DNA of 64,000 bases, taken from contig NZ_RAPO01000006.1 in the NCBI RefSeq assembly GCF_003610195.1, positions 42,158-106,157 of the forward strand. Direction: 5' to 3'. How positions within the stretch are numbered: the first letter of the stretch is position 1; each line of letters starts with the position of its first letter. The notes beneath the pieces are model-generated. The model searched no databases, had not been told where the DNA came from, and worked only from the letters and a program-made list of their open reading frames with translations. A program made the position numbers and the translations under genes. Positions 33,604 through 41,788 of the stretch are shown here, in pieces. Source of the DNA: Halopiger aswanensis (GTDB taxonomy: Archaea > Halobacteriota > Halobacteria > Halobacteriales > Natrialbaceae).

Positions 33604-33833
33604 TGGTTACTGCATTCGTCATGATCAAAGCGAACACGGGCGAGGCGGATCGACTGCGAGACGACATTCTGGCGATCGAAGGGGTCGAGTCCACTCATAT
33701 CGTCGCCGGCGACGTCGACCTCATCGCGAAGGCGCAGGTCGAGACGCCGGCTGCGGTCAAGGAGATCGCGGCGACCCAGATTCAGGGTATCGAAGGCGTC
33801 GAGGACACGCAGACGTACATCGCGATGGACTAA
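33603..33833 (+). CDS. Stand-alone Lrp/AsnC ligand-binding (RAM) domain protein, copy 2
   Basis: A 76-residue RAM-domain protein, V-T-A-F-V-M-I-K-A, I-E-G-V-E-S-T-H-I-V-A-G-D-V-D-L-I-A-K-A, and G-V-E-D-T-Q-T-Y-I-A-M-D. It is clearly homologous to the protein at 32435-32665 and overlaps trkA by one base. Coupling to an RCK-domain regulator suggests it senses a ligand on its behalf; inference only. Confidence 0.88.
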   Translation: MVTAFVMIKANTGEADRLRDDILAIEGVESTHIVAGDVDLIAKAQVETPAAVKEIAATQIQGIEGVEDTQTYIAMD

Positions 33834-34182
33834 GGACGAACGTTTCCGGTGCGGTCTGCGCCGGCGGGGGCAGCGTCATTGCCCACCCGTCGCATCCCGC
33901 GAGAACGTTTCGATTAAAACACTCCGCCCTCCCTTCCCTCCCTCCAGTCGTACACATCGGTCGTCGGCTCACCCACAGTGGTTCGAGAGAGCGAGGAATC
34001 CACATCATCACGAAAGCCGCTTCGTGCGATCGCTCGAGGACCGGCGGACCCGCGCTGTACGAAAGAGACTCTAACCATCAGTATCCGTTCCGTCTCCTGG
34101 GACTGACGGAAAGATATTACTCAGTTTCGAAGTAATATTTCAGTATCGTGCTGGAACCGCCGCAACGACCGACTCACTACCG
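33834..34182. promoter_or_regulatory. Intergenic region with an AT-rich inverted repeat before the dehydrogenase
   Basis: No gene is seen in these 349 bases. The first part is C-rich (runs near 33927-33945). At 34114-34121 and 34131-34138 the 8-bp arms ATATTACT and AGTAATAT flank a 9-base loop, 45-69 bases before the ATG at 34183. The dyad is AT-rich and so may overlap the TATA element, which suggests an operator for a repressor. Confidence 0.5.
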
Positions 34183-35154
34183 ATGACTCAACCGATCGTC
34201 GTCACCGATTCACCGTTTATCGACGCGGAAACGTTTCGCAACCAGCTCTCGTCGCTCGAGTACGAACTCGTCTCGGTACCGTCGGGAGACGAACGGGCGG
34301 TAGCCGACGCCGGGACGGCTGCAGCCGCTATCGTCGTCGACGTGAACACGCCCGTTTCGGCCGAGACGATCGCCGCGCTTGAAGAGGCGTCGGTGATCGC
34401 TCGTGCCGGAACGGGGGTGGACAACATCGCGGTCGACGCCGCCGCGGATGCCGGTATCACGGTCGTCAACGCGCCAGAATACTCGACGGACGAGGTGGCG
34501 ACCCACGCGCTTTCGCTGCTGTTGGCCTGTCGGCGCCAGCTCGGCCGGTACGACCGCGAAGTGGCGGACGGCGAGTGGAACTGGCTGCCCGAGCGGCCGT
34601 ATCCGCGGGTCCGCGGCTCGACGCTCGGCGTCGTCTCGTTCGGTACGATCGCCCGCCGACTCGTCGACCTCGCGGCCGGCTTCGACCTCGAGGTGCTCGC
34701 GTACGATCCGTACGTAGACCCGGCCGTCGCCGACGAGTACGGCGTCGAACTGGTCTCGTTCGACGAACTGCTCGCGCGATCGGACGCGGTGACGATCCAC
34801 GCGCCGCTGACCGACGAAACCCGCGGGCTGTTCGACGCCGATGCGTTCGCAGCCCTGCCGGATCACGCGGTCGTCGTCAATGTCGGTCGCGGGGGTATCG
34901 TCGACGAAGCCGCCCTCGCGACGGCCCTCGAGAACGGCGAGATAGCCGGCGCGGGACTGGACGTGATGGCCGAGGAGCCCCCGTCGCCGTCGGACTCGCC
35001 GCTGCTGGATCGCGACGACGTTCTGCTCACGCCACACGCCGCCTGGTACTCCGCCGACTCACACGCGGAACTCAACGAGACGGTCGCAGCCGACGTTCGC
35101 CGCGTGTTACAGGGACAGCCACCGGAGAATCCAGTTCGACCGGCGTCGTACTGA
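34183..35154 (+). CDS. D-isomer-specific 2-hydroxyacid dehydrogenase (CtBP-like)
   Basis: This 323-residue NAD-dependent dehydrogenase has the substrate-domain motif A-R-A-G-T-G-V-D-N-I, nucleotide motif R-G-S-T-L-G-V-V-S-F-G-T-I-A-R, the catalytic arginine in N-V-G-R-G-G-I-V-D-E, acidic E-N-G-E-I-A-G-A-G-L-D-V, and the catalytic His in L-T-P-H-A-A-W-Y-S. It is a CtBP/phosphoglycerate-dehydrogenase-like reductase of a 2-keto acid, and the substrate is not told by context. The Rossmann loop reads V-S-F-G-T-I, so the usual G-x-G-x-x-G is degraded to x-x-F-G-T-I. Single gene. Confidence 0.88.
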   Translation: MTQPIVVTDSPFIDAETFRNQLSSLEYELVSVPSGDERAVADAGTAAAAIVVDVNTPVSAETIAALEEASVIARAGTGVDNIAVDAAADAGITVVNAPEYSTDEVATHALSLLLACRRQLGRYDREVADGEWNWLPERPYPRVRGSTLGVVSFGTIARRLVDLAAGFDLEVLAYDPYVDPAVADEYGVELVSFDELLARSDAVTIHAPLTDETRGLFDADAFAALPDHAVVVNVGRGGIVDEAALATALENGEIAGAGLDVMAEEPPSPSDSPLLDRDDVLLTPHAAWYSADSHAELNETVAADVRRVLQGQPPENPVRPASY

Positions 35155-35228
35155 CAGACACAGTTTCAGACCGGCGTCGGTCGCCTCGGCTCGTCTCACT
35201 CGTCTCCGCCGCAGTCGCAACTGTATTC

Positions 35229-35843
35229 CTACTCTCCGTTTCGCTCCTCGAGTTCCTGTTCGAGGACGGTCTCGACTCGCTCGAGCACCGCGTCCGGGTC
35301 CTGCGTCGCATCAACGCGGACGAACCGGTCGCGCTCGCGCTCAATTAGTCGCTCGTAGTTCGCCTGGACGTCGGCGAGGTAGTCGGCGTGTTCGAACTTG
35401 TTCGTCGCGCCCGCCCGCTCGGCCGCGGTTTCGGGGTCCAGATCGAGGTAGATCGTCAGGTCGGGCGTGATCGAAAACGGCTCGTGGACGTCGACGACGT
35501 ACTCGAGGGGGTCCTCGAGGCCGTAGTCGCGCTCGCTGTTTGCCAGCGTCGCACCCTGGTAGGCAAAGCGGGAGTCGGAGTACCGATCGGAGATTACGAG
35601 GTCGCCGCGCTCGAGAGCGGGGTCGATCACCCGCGTGAGGTGCGCTGCGTGATCGGCGGTGTAGAGGAATAGCTCCGCGAGCGAGTCGGCGTCGTCGTCT
35701 TCGATCGAGCGGTAGACGGCCTCGCCGTACCAGGAGTCGTCCGTCGGTTCGCGGGTGAATACGGCATCGGGGTAGCGTTCCTGGAGGGCCGCCCAGACCG
35801 TCGTCTTGCCGCTACCGTCCAGTCCCTCGAGCGTCACGAGCAT
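35229..35843 (-). CDS. tmk: Thymidylate kinase
   Basis: A 204-residue dTMP kinase with P-loop [11 protein letters not shown] (about 5-15), T-R-E-P-T, the [12 protein letters not shown] lid/DRY motif, and the Y-L-D-L-D-P strand. It phosphorylates dTMP to dTDP in DNA precursor synthesis. ATG at 35843 gives the standard N-terminus; the frame extends upstream to 36152 without family similarity. Divergent from the NDUFA9-like gene across 120 bases. Confidence 0.93.
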   Translation of the reverse strand: MLVTLEGLDGSGKTTVWAALQERYPDAVFTREPTDDSWYGEAVYRSIEDDDADSLAELFLYTADHAAHLTRVIDPALERGDLVISDRYSDSRFAYQGATLANSERDYGLEDPLEYVVDVHEPFSITPDLTIYLDLDPETAAERAGATNKFEHADYLADVQANYERLIERERDRFVRVDATQDPDAVLERVETVLEQELEERNGE

Positions 35844-35963
35844 AGTTACGGGTCGGTGGGGGTGGTCTAAGAGAGTAGCGATGGCTCCACGCGGGGCGTT
35901 TCTCCCGCTCGCGACGTCGCACGACCGGCCGGTTATTTGTCGTCTGCGACCGAACGAATCACT

Positions 35964-36857
35964 ATGAAGGTCCTCGTCGCCGGCGGTACCGGCTTCATCG
36001 GCACGAATCTCTGTACGGAACTCGCGGAACGCGGCCACGAAGTGACGGCGCTGTCTCGCAACCCCGATCGGAACGGCTTGCCCGACGACGTCGACCTCGC
36101 AATGGGCGACGTCAGCGCCTTCGACTCGATCGAGAGCGCCGTCGCCGGCCACGATGCCGTCGTTAACCTCGTCGCGCTCTCTCCGCTATTCAAGCCGAGC
36201 GACGAGAACGCCCACGAGCGCGTTCACCTCGGCGGTACCGAAAACCTCGTTCGGGCTGCCGAGGAACACGGCGTCGACCGATTCCTCCAGTTGAGCGCGC
36301 TCGGAGCCGATCCCGACGGCCCGACCGACTACATTCGCGCGAAGGGGAAGGCCGAGGACGTCGTCACCGACTCGAGCCTCGAGTGGACGATCGTCCGTCC
36401 GTCGATCGTCTTCGGTGACGGCGGGGAGTTCGTCGATTTCACGAAGCAGCTGACGACGCCGTACGTGACCGGGCTGCCGGGTGGCGGCGAGACGCGATTC
36501 CAGCCGATCTGGGTCGGCGATCTCGTCTCGATGCTGGCCGATGCCATCGAAGAGGACGATCACGTCGGCGAAATCTACGAACTCGGTGGCCCGCAGGTCG
36601 TGACGCTCGCGGACGCGACGGAACTGGTCTACGAGGCAGAGGGGAAGGACGTGACCATCGTTCCGGTGCCGATGGCGCTGACGAAACTCGGCCTCGCGGC
36701 GGTCGATGCGGTTCCGTTCGTCCCCTTCGGCACGGATCAGGCCCGCTCGCTCGAATTTGACAACACCGTGACCGACAACGACGTGACCGCGTTCGGCGTG
36801 ACCGTCGACGACTTGCGGACCTTCGGTTCGTATCTCGGGCTTCCTCACGCCGACTAG
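35964..36857 (+). CDS. NAD(P)-binding protein, complex I NDUFA9-like (atypical SDR)
   Basis: This 297-residue protein has [13 protein letters not shown] for cofactor binding (5-17), S-R-N-P, G-D-V-S and the atypical-[13 protein letters not shown] region in place of Y-x-x-x-K, then [13 protein letters not shown]. It matches the NDUFA9-like group found in archaea, usually with unknown redox substrate and possible lipid or quinone links. It precedes the cetZ gene in the same orientation by 264 bases. Confidence 0.85.
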   Translation: MKVLVAGGTGFIGTNLCTELAERGHEVTALSRNPDRNGLPDDVDLAMGDVSAFDSIESAVAGHDAVVNLVALSPLFKPSDENAHERVHLGGTENLVRAAEEHGVDRFLQLSALGADPDGPTDYIRAKGKAEDVVTDSSLEWTIVRPSIVFGDGGEFVDFTKQLTTPYVTGLPGGGETRFQPIWVGDLVSMLADAIEEDDHVGEIYELGGPQVVTLADATELVYEAEGKDVTIVPVPMALTKLGLAAVDAVPFVPFGTDQARSLEFDNTVTDNDVTAFGVTVDDLRTFGSYLGLPHAD

Positions 36858-37121
36858 CCGACGGCGGCTGGTCTCGATCCGTCGTACTGGCCCGTTAATC
36901 AGATATTACTCGAGTCTCCGAAATCGACACGACCTGTTGAGAAGTATAAAGACGTTGGCCACTATCGGCCAGAAGTATTTTCTGTGCGCGAGAATCGGGC
37001 TGAAAATCGTCGCTGGCGACTTGTTTCGATCGATATTAGATTGTGCGAGAAATTCACATCATAGAAAGACTTATGCCCTTCATCACTCTGTTACCAATTC
37101 AACGGAGCCCCCTGACAAACA
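36858..37121 (+). promoter_or_regulatory. AT-rich leader and promoter of cetZ
   Basis: This 264-base gap carries no ORF of merit. It holds a short dyad (TGGCC-ACTATC-GGCCA near 36956-36971), and a TATA-like GAAAGACTTATGCCC at 37064-37078, leaving a leader of roughly 20-30 bases before the ATG at 37122. A second AT-rich box near 37031-37040 may be an alternative promoter. Confidence 0.5.
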
Positions 37122-38300
37122 ATGAAGCTGGCGATGATCGGATTCGGACAGGCTGGTGGCAAGATCGTCGATCGATTCCTCGATTACGACGATCGAACGA
37201 ACAGCGGGATCGTCCGCGCGGCGATCGCTGTCAACTCTGCGAAAGCAGACCTCATCGGTCTTGACAATATTCCACAGGAGAACCGTGTACTCATCGGGCA
37301 GGCCCGCGTGAAGGGCCACGGGGTGGGTGCAGACAACGAACTCGGCGCGGAAATCGCCGAAGAGGACATCGACGAGGTCCAGAACGCGATCGACTCGATC
37401 CCGACCCACGAGGTCGACGCGTTCCTCGTCGTCGCCGGGATGGGCGGCGGCACGGGCTCGGGCGGCGCGCCCGTCCTCGCGAAACACCTCAAGCGAATCT
37501 ACACGATCCCGGTCTACGGACTGGGTATTCTTCCGGGCACGGACGAGGGCGGCATCTATACGCTCAACGCAGCCCGCTCCTTCCAGACGTTCGTTCGGGA
37601 AGTTGACAACCTGATGGTCTTCGACAACGACTCCTGGCGACAGACCGGCGAGTCCGTCGAAGGCGGCTACGAACAGATCAACGAGGAGATCGTCCGCCGG
37701 TTCGGCATCCTCTTCGGCGCCGGCGAGGTCGGCGACGGCGAGGAGGTCGCAGAGAGCGTCGTCGACTCCTCCGAGATCATCAACACGCTCTCGGGTGGTG
37801 GCGTCTCAACTGTCGGCTTCGCCAGCGAAGAGGTCGACATGAACACGGGCGGCGGCCTCCTCTCCCGGTTCACCGGCGACGACGGCGGCGACGACGACCT
37901 CGACGCGGCGAACACGACCAACCGCATCACGAGCCTCGTCCGCAAGGCCGCGCTCGGTCGCCTCACGCTCCCCTGCGAGATCGAAGGCACCGAACGCGCG
38001 CTGCTGGTGCTGTCCGGTCCCTCGGAGTACTTGAACCGGAAAGGCATCGAGCGCGGGCGGAAGTGGCTCGAAGAGGAAACGGGCAGCATGGAAGTCCGCG
38101 GCGGCGACTACCCGCGCGACGAACCGGAAGTGGCCGCTGCAATCCTGCTCTCGGGAGTCACCAACGTCCCGCGAATCAAGCGCCTGCAGCAGGTCGCGAT
38201 CGAGGCCCAAGACAACATCGACGACATCCAACAGGAAAGCGAGGAGAACCTCGAGGAACTCGTCGAAGACGACGAAGACGAACTCGAGCCGCTGTTCTGA
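37122..38300 (+). CDS. cetZ: CetZ tubulin-like cell-shape protein
   Basis: This 392-residue tubulin/FtsZ-superfamily GTPase has the N-terminal G-F-G-Q-A-G-G-K-I loop, N-S-A-K-A-D, and the tubulin signature G-M-G-G-G-T-G-S-G-G-A-P (about 106-117), then L-G-I-L-P-G-T-D-E-G-G-I-Y and N-A-A-R-S-F. The C-terminus is acidic (E-E-L-V-E-D-D-E-D-E-L-E-P-L-F). CetZ proteins are archaeal and govern cell shape and motility rather than division; the sequence resembles the CetZ1 group. The cofC and cofG genes follow. Confidence 0.93.
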   Translation: MKLAMIGFGQAGGKIVDRFLDYDDRTNSGIVRAAIAVNSAKADLIGLDNIPQENRVLIGQARVKGHGVGADNELGAEIAEEDIDEVQNAIDSIPTHEVDAFLVVAGMGGGTGSGGAPVLAKHLKRIYTIPVYGLGILPGTDEGGIYTLNAARSFQTFVREVDNLMVFDNDSWRQTGESVEGGYEQINEEIVRRFGILFGAGEVGDGEEVAESVVDSSEIINTLSGGGVSTVGFASEEVDMNTGGGLLSRFTGDDGGDDDLDAANTTNRITSLVRKAALGRLTLPCEIEGTERALLVLSGPSEYLNRKGIERGRKWLEEETGSMEVRGGDYPRDEPEVAAAILLSGVTNVPRIKRLQQVAIEAQDNIDDIQQESEENLEELVEDDEDELEPLF

Positions 38301-38332
38301 GCGGCCGAGGTTCGATCGATTCGGACGGGAAA

Positions 38333-38382
38333 CGGTGCAGTGCGGTGCAACGCGGTACAACGCGGTGCAGTGCGGTTCGATT
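38333..38382. repeat. Ten-base tandem repeat (about 4 copies) downstream of cetZ
   Basis: The decamer CGGTGCARYG is repeated at 38333, 38343, 38353 and 38363 with one or two changes each, and a fifth partial unit begins at 38373. It lies 33 bases after the cetZ stop. Ten-base spacing puts each copy on the same face of the helix. The remaining gap to 38560 holds the cofC promoter (TTCTTTTAGGC at 38526-38536) and nothing else recognised. Confidence 0.7.
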
Positions 38383-38560
38383 GCCGACGACCGGAGGAGA
38401 CGGCGATCGTGTCGGGGGGCACGCAGACGGTGCAATAACGGGATAGCGCGCGACGAGCCCCGGACGGGAACGGCCGACGGGCACTGCGCCCACGCGTTCG
38501 GTCCGACTCGTCCCGGAGTTCGACGTTCTTTTAGGCGGGTACGATCAATTCTCGGCGACC

Positions 38561-39247
38561 ATGCGCGTCGTCGTCCCGTTCGCCGTGGAGTCACCAAAAA
38601 CGCGACTCAGCCCCGTGCTCGCCGACCGCGAGCGCCGGTCGTTCGCGCGGGCGATGCTCGCGGACGTCCTCCGCGCGATCGTCGCGGCGGGCTACGAGCC
38701 GACCGTGCTCGCGACGGCGCCGATCGATCTCGAGGCGGACTTCGACCTCACGGTTTCCGATGAAGTCCGCGAAGCCACGACGATCGAGGTCGACGACCGA
38801 TCGCTTACCGAAGCGGTCAACGCCCGACTGCCGGCCGGGGAGGCCGGGAAAGACGACGGGACGACCGACGACGCCGTCGGCGTCGTCATGGCCGACCTCG
38901 CGCTGACGACGGCCGACGCCCTCGAGCGCTTGTTTTCCGGCGACGCGGACGTCGCGATCGCTCCCGGGCGGGGCGGCGGGACGAACGCGCTCGCAGTTCG
39001 TCACCCCGAGTTTCGGGTGGACTATCACGGCGCGTCGTACCTCGATCACCGCGAGATCGCCGCGGATAGCGGACTAACTGTCGAGACGGTGGACTCTTTC
39101 CGACTGGCGACCGACATCGACGAACCGGACGATCTGGTCGAGGTGCTCATCCACGGCACGGAGCACGCGCCGACTAGACTCCGATCGTTCGGCTTCGAAC
39201 TCGAGGAGCGGGACGGACGCGTCACCGTCGCTCGCAGCGCCGACTGA
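38561..39247 (+). CDS. cofC: 2-phospho-L-lactate guanylyltransferase (F420 synthesis)
   Basis: A 228-residue CofC: V-V-V-P-F-A-V-E-S-P-K-T-R-L-S-P-V-L at the start (nucleotide-binding), D-L-A-L-T-T, and A-P-G-R-G-G-G-T-N-A-L with D-Y-H-G-A-S-Y and D-S-F-R-L-A-T-D-I-D. It activates 2-phospholactate (or phosphoenolpyruvate) with GTP for coenzyme F420. cofG follows 300 bases later on the same strand. Confidence 0.93.
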   Translation: MRVVVPFAVESPKTRLSPVLADRERRSFARAMLADVLRAIVAAGYEPTVLATAPIDLEADFDLTVSDEVREATTIEVDDRSLTEAVNARLPAGEAGKDDGTTDDAVGVVMADLALTTADALERLFSGDADVAIAPGRGGGTNALAVRHPEFRVDYHGASYLDHREIAADSGLTVETVDSFRLATDIDEPDDLVEVLIHGTEHAPTRLRSFGFELEERDGRVTVARSAD

Positions 39248-39271
39248 ATACGGCCGGCGGACGGAATGAAA

Positions 39272-39430
39272 TTAGTCGGCTGCCGTGTCGCCGTCGGGGC
39301 GCGCCCAGCGTCGGAGACGATCCGCGTACGTTCGCAGGCTGAGTCCCGCGATGAACGACAGGAAACTCGGCACCAGAATCCAGAGGAGGTCGGGGTGTTC
39401 CGACCCGGTGTGTAGTACAGCGTCGAGCAT
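39272..39430 (-). CDS. Small single-TM protein between cofC and cofG (52 aa)
   Basis: An ATG at 39430 opens 52 codons to a TAA at 39272-39274. The protein has L-L-W-I-L-V-P-S-F-L-S-F-I-A-G-L-S-L (about 14-31) as one membrane segment, then a basic T-Y-A-D-R-L-R-R-W-A-R-P patch and an acidic end. The order and charge look like a real single-pass membrane protein with a cytoplasmic C-terminus. It sits antisense between the two F420 genes, so expression need not be linked. No family recognised. Confidence 0.6.
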   Translation of the reverse strand: MLDAVLHTGSEHPDLLWILVPSFLSFIAGLSLRTYADRLRRWARPDGDTAAD

Positions 39431-39550
39431 ACACGTTCGCTAAGGGCCACCGGTACCATAAAGGGCGGCGATCCGATCGCCCGGAATCACGGGGAACGGC
39501 CTCGGCGGGACGGAAAGGGCTTATGTGCGACGCGCCGACACACGGAGGTA

Positions 39551-40726
39551 ATGATTCCCGGGGCGAGCGAGTACGGCGTCGGTATATCGATCGACGACGC
39601 CGCCATCGACGAGTTGCTCGAGGTGACGCCGGCCGACGTCGAGTCGCCGTCGGCGTTGACCTTCGCGCGCAACGTCTTCGTGCCGCTGACGACGGCGTGT
39701 CGCTACACCTGTACCTACTGTACGTACTTCGACCCGCCGGGACAGGCCTCCCTGCTCTCGCTCGAGGAGGTTCGCGAGATCTGTCGCGAGGGCGCCGCCG
39801 CGGGCTGTACGGAGGCGCTGTTTACCTTCGGCGACGACCCCGACGACCGCTACACCGAGATTCACGACCAACTCGCGGAGTGGGGCCACGACTCGATTCA
39901 CACCTACCTCCGCGAGGCCTGCCAGGTCGCCCTCGACGAGGGACTCCTCCCCCACGCCAATCCGGGCGACCAGACCCGCGAGCAGATGGCGGCCGTCGCG
40001 GACGTCAACGCCAGCATGGGCGTGATGCTCGAGACGACGGCCGAGGTCCGGGCTCACGGCGGCCCGCGAAGTAAGCAGCCGGGCCAGCGCCTGCGGACGA
40101 TGCAGAACGCGGGCGAACTCGACGTCGCGTTCACGACCGGCATCCTCGTCGGCGTCGGCGAGGACTGGCGCGACCGAGCGGAGAGCCTGCTCGCGATCCG
40201 CAAGATGCACGAGCGCTACGACCACATTCAGGAGGTGATCGTCCAGCCGGTCGTCGAGAACGAGCGCTGGTCCGAGGGCTCGCCCGACCTCGAGACGATG
40301 CGCCGGGTGACGGCGATGGCTCGGGCCGCCCTCCCCGAAGAAGTCTCGGTGCAGGTGCCGCCGAACCTCGCGCCCGCGCGGGACCTGATCGACTGCGGCG
40401 TCGACGATCTGGGCGGCGTCTCTCCGGTCACGGACGACCACATCAATCCCGACTACAAGTGGCCCGCGCTGCGCGAACTCGAGGAGATCGCCGCGAGCGC
40501 CGAACTGCCGCTGGGCGAGCGGTTGCCGGTCTACGAGCGGTTCCTGCCGGCCGACCTGCGGACGGACGGGTTCGACGGCGTGTCGGCCGACGGCACCGCG
40601 GGTGCCGCGGGCGAGCGCGATCCCGACGCCGACCGCGAGTGGCTCTCCCCGACGATCCGCGAGGCGCTGTCGGCCGACGACGACGCCGGCCGGCGGTACC
40701 GGGCGGTGCTTCGCTCGAGCGCCTGA
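39551..40726 (+). CDS. cofG: 7,8-didemethyl-8-hydroxy-5-deazariboflavin synthase, CofG subunit
   Basis: This 391-residue radical-SAM enzyme has the cluster motif C-R-Y-T-C-T-Y-C (C50-x3-C54-x2-C57), F-T-F-G-D-D-P, and the G-L-L-P-H-A-N-P-G and P-G-Q-R-L-x-T-M segments of CofG. With CofH it builds the deazaflavin core of F420. A TATA-like GGGCTTATGTGC is at 39517-39528. The C-terminal 40 residues (acidic, Ala/Gly-rich) exceed those of methanogen CofG. No cofH is next to it. Confidence 0.95.
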   Translation: MIPGASEYGVGISIDDAAIDELLEVTPADVESPSALTFARNVFVPLTTACRYTCTYCTYFDPPGQASLLSLEEVREICREGAAAGCTEALFTFGDDPDDRYTEIHDQLAEWGHDSIHTYLREACQVALDEGLLPHANPGDQTREQMAAVADVNASMGVMLETTAEVRAHGGPRSKQPGQRLRTMQNAGELDVAFTTGILVGVGEDWRDRAESLLAIRKMHERYDHIQEVIVQPVVENERWSEGSPDLETMRRVTAMARAALPEEVSVQVPPNLAPARDLIDCGVDDLGGVSPVTDDHINPDYKWPALRELEEIAASAELPLGERLPVYERFLPADLRTDGFDGVSADGTAGAAGERDPDADREWLSPTIREALSADDDAGRRYRAVLRSSA

Positions 40727-40780
40727 GTCGTCCGCTGGCCATCGGTCATCGCGGCCGACCCATCGTGTCAACTACCGAGA

Positions 40781-40790
40781 GGTATAAGTC
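40781..40790 (+). promoter_or_regulatory. TATA-like box of the MoxR gene
   Basis: GGTATAAGTC lies 30-39 bases before the ATG at 40820, the spacing expected for a leaderless or very short-leader mRNA. Confidence 0.5.
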
Positions 40791-40819
40791 CGCGTAGGTT
40801 CCGGTATCCGGTACGCCAC

Positions 40820-41788
40820 ATGTCAGTCCCCGACGCCGCGGCGACCGCGGAGAGCGTCGTCGACGAAATCCTCTCCGCCGTCGTCGCCGACGAAACCGTT
40901 CTGAAAGAGATCACCGCGGGCTTGCTCGCCCGCGGCCACGTCCTCCTCGAGGACGTCCCCGGCACGGGCAAGACCCTCACCGCCCGCTCGTTCGCGACCG
41001 CGCTCGGCCTCGAGTTCTCCCGAATTCAGTTCACGCCGGATCTGATGCCCTCCGACGTCACCGGTTCGTACGTCTTCGAGGAGGAGACCGGCGAGTTTCA
41101 CTTCACGGAAGGCCCGGTGTTCGCGAACGTCGTCCTCGCCGACGAGATCAACCGCGCGCCGCCGAAAACCCAGTCCGCGCTGCTCGAGGCGATGGCCGAA
41201 GACCAGGTGACCGTCGACGGCGAGACCCACGAGCTACCGGATCCGTTCATCGTCATCGCGACGCAGAATCCGGTCGAACAGGAGGGGACCTTCGAACTCC
41301 CGGAGGCCCAGCGCGACCGCTTCATGATCAAGACCTCGCTGGGCTACCCCGATCCGGAGGGGACGCGCGAGTTGATCGACCGGCGGGCCGACCGCGACCG
41401 TCCCGATCCGACCGTCGATCCCGTCATCGACCTCGAGCGCGTGCGCGACCTCCAGGAAGTTCCGGAGACGGTCACCGTCGACGATCCCGTTCGCGATTAC
41501 ATCGGTCAGGTCTGTCGTGCCACCCGGCGGGACGGCCGCGTCGACGTCGGCGTCTCGCCGCGGGGCGTCCAGCGGCTATTCGAAGCGAGTCGAGCCCGCG
41601 CCGTCCTCGAGGGCCGCGAGTACGTCGTCCCGGACGACGTCAAGCACATCGCGCCGGCCGCGATCGCCCACCGGCTCGTGTTGACGCCGGAGGCGAGCGT
41701 CGAGGGTGCCTCCCGGCGTGCCGTCGTCGAATCGGTGCTGGATCAGGTCGAGGTGCCGGCGATGGACCCCGACTCAGCGGAACAGTAG
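40820..41788 (+). CDS. MoxR-family AAA+ ATPase
   Basis: This 322-residue AAA+ protein has Walker A D-V-P-G-T-G-K-T-L-T-A (about 46-56), Walker B V-V-L-A-D-E-I-N-R-A-P-P-K (about 97-109), sensor A-T-Q-N-P-V-E-Q-E-G-T-F-E-L-P-E-A-Q-x-D-R-F and a lid region with S-P-R-G. MoxR ATPases act as chaperones that mature or insert metal cofactors or partners, together with DUF58/VWA proteins. Here the DUF58 partner is on the opposite strand, and the 3' ends overlap by 15 bases. Confidence 0.92.
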   Translation: MSVPDAAATAESVVDEILSAVVADETVLKEITAGLLARGHVLLEDVPGTGKTLTARSFATALGLEFSRIQFTPDLMPSDVTGSYVFEEETGEFHFTEGPVFANVVLADEINRAPPKTQSALLEAMAEDQVTVDGETHELPDPFIVIATQNPVEQEGTFELPEAQRDRFMIKTSLGYPDPEGTRELIDRRADRDRPDPTVDPVIDLERVRDLQEVPETVTVDDPVRDYIGQVCRATRRDGRVDVGVSPRGVQRLFEASRARAVLEGREYVVPDDVKHIAPAAIAHRLVLTPEASVEGASRRAVVESVLDQVEVPAMDPDSAEQ

